From NCBI RefSeq assembly GCF_004353525.1, contig NZ_CP085524.1, positions 1,832,142-1,896,141 on the forward strand: a stretch of DNA of 64,000 nt. The letters run 5' to 3'. The notes below the pieces were generated by a model, which saw only the letters and a list, made by a program, of their open reading frames with translations, did no database searches and was not told the origin of the DNA. This DNA comes from Zhaonella formicivorans (GTDB lineage: Bacteria; Bacillota; DUOV01; Zhaonellaceae). Below, piece after piece: positions 32,289 to 41,311 of this stretch (positions within the stretch are counted from its first letter, which is position 1; the number at the start of each line of letters is the position of its first letter). The position numbers were made by a program, and so were the translations under genes.

Positions 32289-33827
32289 TTATTCTGCTTT
32301 CAAGGTATTGGCAAAGCTCCGCATCGCTTCGGCAATCATCTTCCTGACTTCTTCTTTATCAAACCCACTTTCCACTTTGCCGGAGTTCTTCTCCATGATG
32401 AAGGATACTCCGTCAAAGAGGTTGGTGAGTCTTCCCAAGAAAAGGCTGCCTTTGCCGATGATCATGGCTCTTTTGATTTTGCCTTCCAGGATCAGGTCCC
32501 GGGCAAAGCCGATGTAGGGTACTCCTGAAGGAATATGGCCCTGGGTCGGTGCAAAGCCCGGCATGCCGAACTCATTAACCACTTTCTCCAGGTCGGCCCG
32601 GTCAAATTCCCCTCTTTTTACTCCCAACGCAGCTATCATTTTGTAGTTGGCTTTGGGCACGTCCCCGGCTCCGGCCGGTTCTGTAATTTCGGGGTTCTGC
32701 ATTTCTACGGAGAACCGGTCGATTTCAGATAGTTTTATTCCTGCTTTGTCCAAGGGGTCGGTTACGATGGCCTGCATTACTGCCTGGGGTGAGGCGCCGG
32801 AACCGATCTTATGGCGCCCTACCATGTCGGTGCGGATTACGGGGCTTACGCCGTCGTTTTCACTGATGTGTACGGCAAAGGCGCCCAGCATGTCTTCTAA
32901 TACCGGCATTTCTTTTTTTACATGGTCTTTGGAGTTCATGCCAAGCTTGGCAGAGGCTCCACCGGCCACTACTACTATGTTCTTGTACACTCCGGCCTGG
33001 GCTAATGCTGCTGCTTCCACCAGGGCGTGGGCAGGTCCTGCGCAGAAACCGCGGGTGTCGGAGCCGGTGGCGTTAACGCAGCCGCACACTTCGCCGATGG
33101 ACTTGGCAAAGTTGCCGCCGCCCCTTTGGTTCATGTCGCCGCAGGCTTCTTCGGAGCATTCGATGATGTAGTCTATGTCTTCGGCTTTTAAATCCGTCTT
33201 TGCTAATAACAGTTTTAAGGCAAATACAGCCGATGCTTTGCTGACCAGGTTTTCAAACATTACATGCTCGGTTAAGGCCTGGTCGAACTCATGGGCTTTT
33301 TTCACGCAGCCCACCAGTTTCCCCCCCAAGTACATGGGTTCTGCCAGGTGGTCGGCTACCAGTTTCTCCAAATCTTTGGCTTGGGCTGGGTTCTTATCTA
33401 ATTTGGCTAAGTCTTTTAAGTCTCCTAAGACAGGATGGGCGGAGAGTTTTGCTTTTACTCCCGCCTGGAAGCCTTCTTCCAAAAGCACCAGGTCAAAGGC
33501 GTCTACTGCTTTCATTAAGCCGTAGAATTCGTCTTCCGGCATGATTTCCCCGTATTTGCCGTCCCTGCCCCCATTATTTACCGGGTTTTGGTACCAGGGC
33601 CGGGGGATGTTATTCAGTTCTTCAGGCAGCATGTTGCCGATGTAGACTTGGTTTGGGGCATATTTCACTGCTTCGTCAAAGCTCCTTAAGGCCCCGGGCA
33701 GTTTCTGCAGATGCTCTGAGTCCGGGTTCTTGCGCCGTTCGCTGGTCTGGGTGGTCCCCTGGTGAATCACCATATCGGGTGCTTGAATAAGTGCATAGCT
33801 GGCCCCTCTCACAACGGGATAGTTCAT
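32289..33827 (-). CDS. grdC: Glycine/sarcosine/betaine reductase component C, beta subunit (operon 1)
   Basis: 512 residues of the GrdC family, related to ketoacyl-ACP synthase III/thiolases. With GrdD it forms protein C. The segment GGGNFAKSIGEVCGCVN followed by DTRGFCAGPAHALVEAAA contains the likely active Cys. The start is ATG 33827 (MNYPVVRGASYALIQ) following GGAGGTGA; an upstream in-frame ATG overlaps that site. The predicted protein is identical to the copy of operon 2. Confidence 0.95.
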   Translation of the reverse strand: MNYPVVRGASYALIQAPDMVIHQGTTQTSERRKNPDSEHLQKLPGALRSFDEAVKYAPNQVYIGNMLPEELNNIPRPWYQNPVNNGGRDGKYGEIMPEDEFYGLMKAVDAFDLVLLEEGFQAGVKAKLSAHPVLGDLKDLAKLDKNPAQAKDLEKLVADHLAEPMYLGGKLVGCVKKAHEFDQALTEHVMFENLVSKASAVFALKLLLAKTDLKAEDIDYIIECSEEACGDMNQRGGGNFAKSIGEVCGCVNATGSDTRGFCAGPAHALVEAAALAQAGVYKNIVVVAGGASAKLGMNSKDHVKKEMPVLEDMLGAFAVHISENDGVSPVIRTDMVGRHKIGSGASPQAVMQAIVTDPLDKAGIKLSEIDRFSVEMQNPEITEPAGAGDVPKANYKMIAALGVKRGEFDRADLEKVVNEFGMPGFAPTQGHIPSGVPYIGFARDLILEGKIKRAMIIGKGSLFLGRLTNLFDGVSFIMEKNSGKVESGFDKEEVRKMIAEAMRSFANTLKAE

Positions 33828-33889
33828 CCTGTTCACCTCCATTAGTCACAATTAAGCACCGGCGTTTATCCGGCGCTTAGTTCTATTGC

Positions 33890-34342
33890 TTAAATATTTA
33901 TCCACGATAGGTGCTTACTGCTTTTGATGATGGCATCAACATCCAGCACCATTTCCATCATGCTGACTTGATCTTCGTAGACTTGAGCGTCAACTTCATC
34001 TTTTAATTCAAAAATATGGTAAGCTTTGAGTCCCAACGAGACTCCTGCTAATGGACCCGCAAAAGTGGGATCGCCTTGGGATACGGTTTCGGCGGCGAGA
34101 CCAGCAGCTTCAGCTTCTGCTCCCCCTAAAACAACGATTAAATCCTCTTTACCGTATTTCTCCGCAAGTTCTTTAATGCGAGCCTGATTTTCCAGGTCCA
34201 TTGCGCCGGCGGCAGTTCAGACAAAGCATTCTGTAGTCGAGAACACTACTTCAGCGCCGGCAGACTTGACGCACTCTTCGATAGCCGGACCGGGCACGCC
34301 GTCACGGTCACCGAGAATGGCAACTTTTTTGCCTTTCAGCAT
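33890..34342 (-). CDS. grdA: Glycine/sarcosine/betaine reductase selenoprotein A, frameshifted C-terminus (operon 1)
   Basis: Selenoprotein A carries the carboxymethyl group as a selenoether. The gene reads through a TGA at 34217-34219 in the context [16 protein letters not shown], at residue 42. The start is ATG 34342 with AAAGGAG upstream. Compared with the copies at 44179 and 58104, a one-base insertion and a substitution near 33920 change the last codons: the copies end [11 protein letters not shown], this one [14 protein letters not shown] and is three residues longer. The core is intact, so it may still work; an assembly error is also possible. Confidence 0.9.
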
Positions 34343-34405
34343 TTCTTTTGCTCCTTTCTAGGTTTAGTGTTTATTAGTTAGTTTAGCTGTTACAGCTGAA
34401 ACTTT

Positions 34406-34723
34406 TTATTCCAAGAGTTCCTTAAGCTTAGTCTCCACTTCTTCCATAGTAAAGTCTTTACTGAATTCGGCTACTTTTTCTCCACCTTTATAGAAAGCTA
34501 TGGTTGGAAGACCTAAAACCTTTTGACTAATCGCTAGTCTCTTGTTTGCAGCGGAGTCGAGCTTACAGAACTTGGCTTTGCCTTCGTATTTGGCGGCCAA
34601 AGCCTCAACTTCCGGCATCAGGGCCTGGCAGGGCTCACATTTTGGGCTCCAGAAATCAACCATCACCAGCCCTTCGGCTTGCAATACTTCTGCTTCGAAG
34701 TTCTCCTTGTCAACAATGTTCAA
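34406..34723 (-). CDS. trxA: Thioredoxin of the reductase system (operon 1)
   Basis: 105 residues with active site WSPKCEPC instead of WCGPC; grd-linked thioredoxins commonly have such altered motifs. The remaining fold is typical (LGLPTIAFYKGGEKV with cis-Pro). It reduces the selenide-sulfide of protein A. Translation starts at TTG 34723 after AAAGGAGGTGA. Protein identical to the operon 2 copy. Confidence 0.95.
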   Translation of the reverse strand: MNIVDKENFEAEVLQAEGLVMVDFWSPKCEPCQALMPEVEALAAKYEGKAKFCKLDSAANKRLAISQKVLGLPTIAFYKGGEKVAEFSKDFTMEEVETKLKELLE

Positions 34724-34782
34724 CTAGCTCACCTCCTTTACGAGGATAAGTAGCTATGCATCCCACTCGACCTATGGGAAAA

Positions 34783-36003
34783 TTATTTGCCGGCTGCAAT
34801 TTGTTTTTTTACTTCTTCGGCGCTAAAGTCACCGCAGAGTTTAGCAACCGCTTGGCCACCCTCGAAGAATACTACTGCAGGAATGGAGGTTACACCATAA
34901 CGCTTGGCAACCCTTTGGTTTCTGTAGGTATCTATCTTAACCAGCTTAACGCTGTCTCCCAATTCGGCGGCAGTCTGTTCCAGCAACCCTACGGCTGCAA
35001 TGCTGGCCTCGTTTTGGGGCGCCCAGAACGCTACCATCACCGGCTTGTCAGCGTTTAATACCTGTTCCTTGAAGCCTTCTTCTTCGGCCAGGTACTTCTC
35101 GGCTGCTACGGCGGCTACAGCGCCGTCGGCTGCAGCTGTGATGACCTGCCTCAAGTATTTGACTCTGGCATCTCCTACAGCATAGACGCCGGGTACTGAC
35201 GTTTCCATCTGCTCATTAGTGATAATATACCCTTTTTCGTCAAGTTCTACTTTGCCCCGGAGGAATCCGGTTTTGGGAACGGTGCCTACGAAGAAGAAGA
35301 CTCCGTTGGTTTCCATTTCCGTCAGTTCTCCGGTTTTGATGTTTTTGATTACTACAGACTCAACAATGCCGTCTCCTTTGATTTCCTCCAACACAGAGCT
35401 CCAGACCCATTCAATTTTCGGGTTGGCAAAAGCTTTCTCGGCGCTCACCTTATTGCAGTCCAGGATGCCTTCGTCATGGATTACGATGATGGTAACCTTG
35501 TTGGCAAACTTGGTGAGATACATTGCTTCTTCGATAGCGGCATCGCCGTTGCCGACCACTACCACATCCAGGTCTTCAAAGAAATCGGCGTCACAGGTGG
35601 CGCAGTAGGAAACGCCCTTACCTCTTAAAGCCCGCTCCCCTTTGATATTTAAGCTTCTCGGTTCGGCGCCGGGAGCCAGGATTACTGTTTTGGCCAGGTA
35701 TTCTTTACCGCTCTTTGTTTTAACAACCTTAATTTCTCCTTCAAGCTCCAAATCAACGACTTCTTCTTTGAGGATTTCGGTACCGAAACTTTTTGCATGT
35801 TCGGCCATTGCTTTCATTAAGCCGGGGCCGGTTGTGCCCCTGGAAAAGCCGGGATAATTCTCCATCTCCTGTGTTGTTGCCGCCTGACCTCCCGGTCTGG
35901 CTTTTTCCAATATAACAGTTTTCAGCCGTGCCCTGGAACCGTAGATGCCTGCGGCAAGGCCGGCAGGACCACCGCCCACTACTACAATATCAAATACCTC
36001 CAT
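34783..36003 (-). CDS. trxB: Thioredoxin reductase with C-terminal degenerate thioredoxin domain (operon 1)
   Basis: 406 residues. The first 310 are a low-molecular-weight thioredoxin reductase: FAD motif VVVGGGPAGLAAGIYG, NADPH motif VVVGNGDAAIEEAM, redox site CATC in VSYCATCDADFF, and the C-terminal FAD motif GVYAVGDARV. An extra domain of about 95 residues has a thioredoxin fold (VMVAFWAPQNEAS, YGVTSIPAVVFFEGG) but lacks the CxxC. It probably docks the partner thioredoxin. Electrons flow NADPH to TrxB to TrxA to protein A. It shares KLCGDFSAEE with the operon 3 copy, whereas operon 2 has KLSGDFTAEE. Confidence 0.93.
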   Translation of the reverse strand: MEVFDIVVVGGGPAGLAAGIYGSRARLKTVILEKARPGGQAATTQEMENYPGFSRGTTGPGLMKAMAEHAKSFGTEILKEEVVDLELEGEIKVVKTKSGKEYLAKTVILAPGAEPRSLNIKGERALRGKGVSYCATCDADFFEDLDVVVVGNGDAAIEEAMYLTKFANKVTIIVIHDEGILDCNKVSAEKAFANPKIEWVWSSVLEEIKGDGIVESVVIKNIKTGELTEMETNGVFFFVGTVPKTGFLRGKVELDEKGYIITNEQMETSVPGVYAVGDARVKYLRQVITAAADGAVAAVAAEKYLAEEEGFKEQVLNADKPVMVAFWAPQNEASIAAVGLLEQTAAELGDSVKLVKIDTYRNQRVAKRYGVTSIPAVVFFEGGQAVAKLCGDFSAEEVKKQIAAGK

Positions 36004-36157
36004 TAACTCACTCCTCTCCCTAAAGATAGTTATTGAAAAACTATTTGTATTTAAGTAAAGTACTAGCTAAATACATTATGCCATAACTTAATAAGTAATA
36101 ATTTGTTATTTTGAGGTTTTTAAAAAGTAATTATAATATTATCTTGTGATCATAGCT

Positions 36158-37675
36158 CTATGCCACTTTTGAGCCTTTTTCCTTACTTATTGTACTTTCT
36201 TCTTCCACAAGGGCTTTGTATAGTGACAGGCAAGCCAAAACCATGATGATAGCAAAAGGAAATGCAGCAGCAATTGACGCAGTTTGTAACGACTTTAGCC
36301 CCCCGCTTAAAAGCAACACTACTGCCAATAGGGATTGAGTAACCCCCCAGACCAGCTTCCTGCCACTACTGGGGTTTAGATCCCCTTTGGAGGACATCAT
36401 TCCTAAAACAAAGGTTGCCGAATTAGCAGAAGTAATAAAAAATGTAAAGACTAAAAATATCGCAGTAACAGATAATACACTTCCTAAAGGGTAATGACTA
36501 AATACTTTAAAAAAGGCCGTGGATACATCACTAATAGCTTCTTGTCCTACTGCAATACCAGAGAACTCCAGGTTGATGCCTGCTGTACCAAATATAGCAA
36601 ACCAAAGTACGCTGGCCAAAGTTGGGACCAATAGCACGCCAAATACAAATTCTCTTATAGTCCTTCCCTTGGAAATACGAGCAATAAATGTCCCCACAAA
36701 GGGTCCCCAAGCAATCCACCAGGCCCAGTAGAAGAGTGTCCATCCTCCCAGCCAGCTGGAATCACCGAAAGGTTCCATATGAACACTATCTCTGACAATG
36801 GAGCTCAGATAGTCACCGATACCGCTCACTATAACTTGAACAATTTTAGTTGTCGGGCCAACTATAGCAGCAAGGATCATTAATCCAACAGCTACCATGA
36901 GATTAAGATCAGATACCTTCTTGATGCCTTTGTCTATGCCTATAACAGCGGTACTGATAAAAATAACGCTAGTAATTAAAATAATGATGACTTGTGTAAT
37001 AGCATTATATGGTAAACCAAATAAATAGCTAAGACCTCCGTTGATCTGCAACGTGCCAAGCCCCAAAGAAGTAGCAATGCCGGCAACAGTAGCAAAAATA
37101 GCTAAAATGTCAATAGCCTTTCCCACGGGGCCGTTCACCCTGACTTCGCCTAGAAGGGGGATAAAAACACTGCTGATTAAGCCTGGAGCTTTTTTTCTAA
37201 ACTGAAAATAGGCCAGAGCCAACCCCAAAATGCTATAAGCAGCCCAGGGATGAATTCCCCAGTGAAAGAAGGATATTCTAATGGCCAGTGCCGCAGCTTC
37301 CGGGGTTTGGGGATTACCAACAGGCGGCTGCATGAAATGGGTTAGTGGCTCGGCTACCCCGTAAAACATTAGACCAATCCCCATTCCTGCGCTAAAAAGC
37401 ATAGCAAACCATGAAGCATAACTATATTCCGGCTTGGAATCCGTTTCACCCAACTTAATTTTGCCGAATTTGCTGCAAGCCAATAATATGGCAAAAACAA
37501 CAAAGAAAGCCATGGAAAGCAAATACATCCAGCCAAACTTATCAATTATAAAATTAAAAATTCCGCTTGCCACTGTCTTGAAGTTCCCCGGGGCAAATAA
37601 GCCCCAGAGAACAATGCAAATAGTAATTCCCCAAGCAGTAGGGTACACGGCATTAAAGCTCTTAGCTTTTACCAT
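36158..37675 (-). CDS. BCCT-family betaine transporter (betaine reductase operon)
   Basis: 505 residues, twelve membrane segments. BCCT motifs: SAGMGIGLMFYGVAEPLTHF, FFHWGIHPWAAYS, LFYWAWWIAWGPFVGTFIARISKGRTIREF and FITSANSATFVLGMM. It imports glycine betaine or a related compound. Its position between grdH and trxB is the main reason for assigning operon 1 to betaine. CAGGAGATG precedes the ATG. Diverged from the BCCT gene at 24869. Confidence 0.94.
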   Translation of the reverse strand: MVKAKSFNAVYPTAWGITICIVLWGLFAPGNFKTVASGIFNFIIDKFGWMYLLSMAFFVVFAILLACSKFGKIKLGETDSKPEYSYASWFAMLFSAGMGIGLMFYGVAEPLTHFMQPPVGNPQTPEAAALAIRISFFHWGIHPWAAYSILGLALAYFQFRKKAPGLISSVFIPLLGEVRVNGPVGKAIDILAIFATVAGIATSLGLGTLQINGGLSYLFGLPYNAITQVIIILITSVIFISTAVIGIDKGIKKVSDLNLMVAVGLMILAAIVGPTTKIVQVIVSGIGDYLSSIVRDSVHMEPFGDSSWLGGWTLFYWAWWIAWGPFVGTFIARISKGRTIREFVFGVLLVPTLASVLWFAIFGTAGINLEFSGIAVGQEAISDVSTAFFKVFSHYPLGSVLSVTAIFLVFTFFITSANSATFVLGMMSSKGDLNPSSGRKLVWGVTQSLLAVVLLLSGGLKSLQTASIAAAFPFAIIMVLACLSLYKALVEEESTISKEKGSKVA

Positions 37676-37701
37676 TCGATCATCTCCTGTCTGACATTTA
37701 G

Positions 37702-39018
37702 CTATATTTTAACAGGAAAAACTGTTTGATCTTCAATATCTGTAGCTAGTGCTTGGATAGCAACACCTACCCGATGGTAACGGAGCTTCCATTGCTCTGC
37801 TTTTAAAGTATTAGGATCGCCCAATGGATAAGGAATAGAGATAGTTGGAACTATTCTGTTGGCGCCAACAGTTTTGGCAATGGGTATCAGATTACACATC
37901 TGCACAATTGTAATACCTTTTTTCTCAATTTCTTTTGTAATCGTTGCACCGCAACGAGTACAAGTCCCTCAGGTAGAAGTTAGAATTACTGCTTGCACTC
38001 CTGATGCCAGAAGATCCTCAGCGATTTCTCTACCCATGCGTGCCGCTTCTCCCTGCGTGGTACCCGTCCCTACAGTTGCATAGAAATAGTCATGGATTTT
38101 TCCAATCATACCTTCTGCCTCATATTTACGCACTGCATCTAGAGGTAACACACGGTTAGGGTCTTCATTTGCTGCTGCAGGGTCATAGCCGGCGTGGATT
38201 GTCTTATAGTCACCAGCAGGTAAGCTTTCTAAATGAGCAATATTATATTTACCCCATTTAGTTGCTGAAGCTGATTGAATACGATCCGGGTTATCAGAAG
38301 GAACTATACCACCAGATGTTACCAGAGCTACAGTCACTTTACTCAAATCTTTAATGGCAGGGGCAATGGGAACTTTGTCAGTTTTAGGGATAGGCATCTC
38401 TGTTTGATAAGGCTCATTACGCAGTTTCTTGAGCAGCATGTCCATTGCTCTGTCAGCAGCTGTTACCGGAGTAGCTAACCAAACTTGATGCCTAATTCCC
38501 CTTGGAAAATATCCCTCTTCACTGGCCGAAAGAAGGGTTTCTCCCCGTGCTATTTTATCAGCCAATGCTGCCATTTTGGCTAAATCTTCCCGCATTTGGG
38601 CTGCACTTTTCCCGCCCGGAAAAATATAGGCATCTTTTTTGAACATGCTTACACCAGGGTTTTCTTCATTCATTGAGGTAATGACGGGTATACCAAATTT
38701 CTCCTGAACTGCCTTACACACCAGACCGCAGGCATTGCCATATCTGCCGGCTAAAAAAGCAGGTCCCGCAAAGAAAATGTCAAATTCCTTATCTTCTAAA
38801 AAGCCAAGAATCATTTTAAGTGCTTCCTCTTCATTGGAGCCCATGTAGTTATCACCACATATTATGGTATGTGTAATTTCTACTTCCTTCAAGGCTGCAT
38901 TTAAACCTATAGCAGGTCCAACCAACCCTTCCCTGATTTCAGGTTCAAAATCAGCCTTTTCCTCACCGCCAATTTGACCGAAAAACTGGTTGATATAATG
39001 AATGGCCTTTTTCATCAC
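37702..39018 (-). CDS. grdH: Betaine reductase selenoprotein B component (GrdH-type)
   Basis: 438 residues when the TGA at 37969-37971 is read as selenocysteine (residue 350). The motif is LTST-U-GTCTRCGAT, the UxxCxxC site of B-type selenoproteins that bind the substrate amine. Just after the TGA the RNA can form CGTTGC-GGT-GCAACG, a plausible SECIS with its loop 18 nt from the UGA; the same hairpin is kept in the two paralogues. It is the most divergent of the three B proteins (NACGLVCKAVQE, MNEENPGVSMFKK). Specificity for betaine rests on the BCCT neighbour and divergence from grdB. The first codon is GTG 39018, with ATG 39015 also possible. Confidence 0.9.
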
Positions 39019-39032
39019 TAACCTACCCTCCT

Positions 39033-40340
39033 CTAGTATTCGACAACTGTTTTTACACTAAACCCAACAATACCGTCCGAGCAAAACATAGCATTGTTTT
39101 CCATGATCAGCGAACCATCTTCTTTTAAGCAGCCTTCCCAGCCTCCGGAAAAGCCATCCCGTGCCAATGACTCCAATTCACCAATGATTTTAGGCATTGG
39201 GGGCAGTTCGATAAGCTCGGATACGTTACCGGTGGAGACAATGGCGTTGGCTTTCTCAGAAAGAGCAACTAAGGGCTGGGACTTGCCATCCCGTCCAGTA
39301 CACTCGTTGGTAATTCCAACAACTTTAATGCCCGCATTCTCAAGTTCAACAATGCATTGGATAAAATCGGCGTCAGGGTTGCCATAACCTTCCTCAGCCA
39401 CGATGGCCCCCTCAGCGCCAAGACTGCTGGCAAGCTGCCGGACAAAAATTGCGGAACGATTCTTTTCCACTAAGTTAACATTCAGATTTGATAAAATTAC
39501 ACCTAAGAAGTTAATTGTCTTACCGTGTTCAGAGTAAAGTTTTTTAATCGTAGGATTGTTGACATGTTCGTAGGTAGATATCTTGGAAGAACAGGGCATA
39601 AAACTTCCTGAAATAATTGCTCCATCTAATAACTCGTTGGGATGCATAAATGTAGGGACCATATGGTTGGTATCCCAGCCGTATACTAAAGCATTATAAC
39701 CTTCTTCTTCCATTTGTGATTGCAGTTGCAATACATAAACAACTCCAGGCAAGCTTTGAACTTCAGGAGAACGTTTTGTAATTGGAGGGAGTTCATAGGT
39801 TTGTATTTCTTCAGGTTCTTGGTCGGCTACACATTTTCCAATATATTCAGCCAGCCGCATACCAGCCCATCTTAAGGCATGGTTTTTTTTCTGCTGCTCA
39901 TACCTTTCAAATTCCTCATCAGTATCAGCAACGAGGCAGATGTTATTAAGTTTAGAATATATGGTATGTTTTGCCCCTGGGCCGCTCATATCAATCAGAC
40001 CGTCCTGGAAACCTCCCCAATGCTTGCCAACAACCAGCACGCAGCTTCCTTTCAATGCATGCGTCCGTCCGCTGCCAGCTAAAGAAAGATCATTCGTCAC
40101 TCCAGGGAACATTAAGCCCCCAGATACTTTGCATCGTGGTTCAATAGCTTCCTTTACCGGCACTATCCTAACCGGATCCCCGGGCTTAGCTAATACCAAG
40201 TCGGCTTCGGTAATATGTTCATCTTCCATGACAACATCTAAAGCTTCCTGTTTATTAATCGTCAATACCCCGTTGGCGTAAAAAGTCTTATCTCCAAAGC
40301 AAACCTCTTTGACAAAAAAATTGCCAATTTCCAGTTTCAT
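39033..40340 (-). CDS. grdI: Betaine reductase B component proprotein (GrdI-type)
   Basis: 435 residues of the GrdE/G/I family, whose members are cleaved in front of a Cys that becomes a pyruvoyl group binding the substrate. Typical parts are FQDGLIDMSGPGAKHT, GSCVLVVGKHW and GAIVAEEGYGNPDADF. The usual Asn-Cys cleavage pair (SGNC in the other two paralogues, Cys242) is missing; this protein has SGSFMPCSSK, with the next Cys at residue 250. ATG 40340 follows AAAGGAGC. It is the first gene of operon 1 and lies opposite the TetR gene. Confidence 0.88.
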   Translation of the reverse strand: MKLEIGNFFVKEVCFGDKTFYANGVLTINKQEALDVVMEDEHITEADLVLAKPGDPVRIVPVKEAIEPRCKVSGGLMFPGVTNDLSLAGSGRTHALKGSCVLVVGKHWGGFQDGLIDMSGPGAKHTIYSKLNNICLVADTDEEFERYEQQKKNHALRWAGMRLAEYIGKCVADQEPEEIQTYELPPITKRSPEVQSLPGVVYVLQLQSQMEEEGYNALVYGWDTNHMVPTFMHPNELLDGAIISGSFMPCSSKISTYEHVNNPTIKKLYSEHGKTINFLGVILSNLNVNLVEKNRSAIFVRQLASSLGAEGAIVAEEGYGNPDADFIQCIVELENAGIKVVGITNECTGRDGKSQPLVALSEKANAIVSTGNVSELIELPPMPKIIGELESLARDGFSGGWEGCLKEDGSLIMENNAMFCSDGIVGFSVKTVVEY

Positions 40341-40453
40341 AATTACGCTCCTTTCTTTATGCTTTTTTGCACGAGAATAAGCAGATTTTTTTGTGTAATA
40401 ATCCTCCTCCTATAAAGAAATTTAATGTGTAGAGCCTTTGTGAAAAAATTCTC

Positions 40454-40516
40454 CTATGCATATTTTATAATAAACATGTTTATTTTGTAAACATGTTTAT
40501 TATAAAATATGCATAG
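40454..40516. promoter_or_regulatory. 63-bp perfect palindrome with twin TAAACATGTTTA operators (TetR site)
   Basis: Two 29-nt arms are exact reverse complements around a 5-nt spacer (TTTTG). Each arm contains the 12-bp palindrome TAAACATGTTTA, so two operators lie 5 nt apart. On the minus strand TTTACA and TATAAA with a 16-nt spacer within the palindrome could be the grdI promoter, which a bound repressor would cover. It lies between grdI (start 40340) and the tetR gene (start 40598). Confidence 0.85.
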
Positions 40517-40597
40517 ATTCTTGTATTGTTGTAGCCTTAGTAAGCCTATGGTAAGATAGATAAGTAGTCCTACTGTAATTCGAGTTGGTGATTAATT

Positions 40598-41254
40598 TTG
40601 GATAAAAAAGAGCTACAGCGCAGAAGAATGATGAAATACTTTATTGACGCAGCAGCTCAAATTATAGCAGAAGAGGGAATTGAAGGAGTTACTATTAGAA
40701 AAGTGGCTGATCTGGCAGGGTATAATGTGGCCACGGTATATAATTATTTTTCTAATCTCGAACACTTAATTTTTTTTGCAGCCATGAGGTTTACCAGAGA
40801 ATATGTATGTAGTCTACCCGATTACATTAAAACAACTTCAAATGCCCTAGAAAAATATCTTCGTATCTGGGAGTGCTTTTGTCATTATTCATTTAGCAAA
40901 CCACTGATTTATCATGCAATTTTTTTTACTAAACTCAATAATTCCTTGGCAGATTCAATGCAAGAGTATTATCAACTTTATCCCCAGGAACTGAAACAAC
41001 AACCGGAAGAACTGCTCCCTATGCTGTTGCAGCAAAATATCTATGAACGCACAAAAACCATTCTTGCTGCCTGTGCTACTGAAGGTTTTATATCCTGGGA
41101 AGCCCTTCCTGAAATAAATGAAATGACACTGCTAATCTATCAAGGAATGCTTTCCAGGATAATCAATAAGCAAGTAAATTACACTTTAGATGAAGCCGTA
41201 AAGCGGACAATGCAATATATAAAAAGGATTATTTTAGCATATCAAGCAATATAA
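40598..41254 (+). CDS. TetR-family transcriptional regulator
   Basis: 218 residues. The N-terminal helix-turn-helix domain shows FIDAAAQIIAEEGIEGVTIRKVADLAGYNVATVYNYFSNLEHL, typical of TetR; the C-terminal ligand-binding domain is not similar to a known subgroup. The gene starts with TTG 40598. It is divergent from grdI and separated from it by the 63-bp palindrome, which is probably its operator, so it is a candidate repressor of the betaine reductase operon and of itself. The ligand could be betaine or a metabolite. Confidence 0.88.
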   Translation: MDKKELQRRRMMKYFIDAAAQIIAEEGIEGVTIRKVADLAGYNVATVYNYFSNLEHLIFFAAMRFTREYVCSLPDYIKTTSNALEKYLRIWECFCHYSFSKPLIYHAIFFTKLNNSLADSMQEYYQLYPQELKQQPEELLPMLLQQNIYERTKTILAACATEGFISWEALPEINEMTLLIYQGMLSRIINKQVNYTLDEAVKRTMQYIKRIILAYQAI

Positions 41255-41256
41255 AA

Positions 41257-41293
41257 AAGAGCCGTACATTAGCTATAGTAATATACGGCTCTC
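41257..41293. terminator. Bidirectional terminator between tetR and grdD of operon 2
   Basis: AGAGCCGTA pairs with TACGGCTCT around a 17-nt loop. On the minus strand it is followed by TTTTTTATAT, so it can end operon 2; it also follows tetR. Confidence 0.75.
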
Positions 41294-41311
41294 TGCAACG
41301 GTTTTAATATT

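Noticed and set aside
34201-34342. Separate gene upstream of the grdA body, or a truncated grdA starting at MDLENQ
   Set aside because: The first 41-43 codons are in frame with the body through the Sec TGA and have a good ribosome binding site; the residue position matches known GrdA.
37702-37905. Short frame after grdH (and equivalents at 48807-49034 and 56764-56997) as separate genes
   Set aside because: Each is the C-terminal part of a selenoprotein; it continues in frame from the preceding gene through a TGA in the UGT(C/D)TRCG motif.
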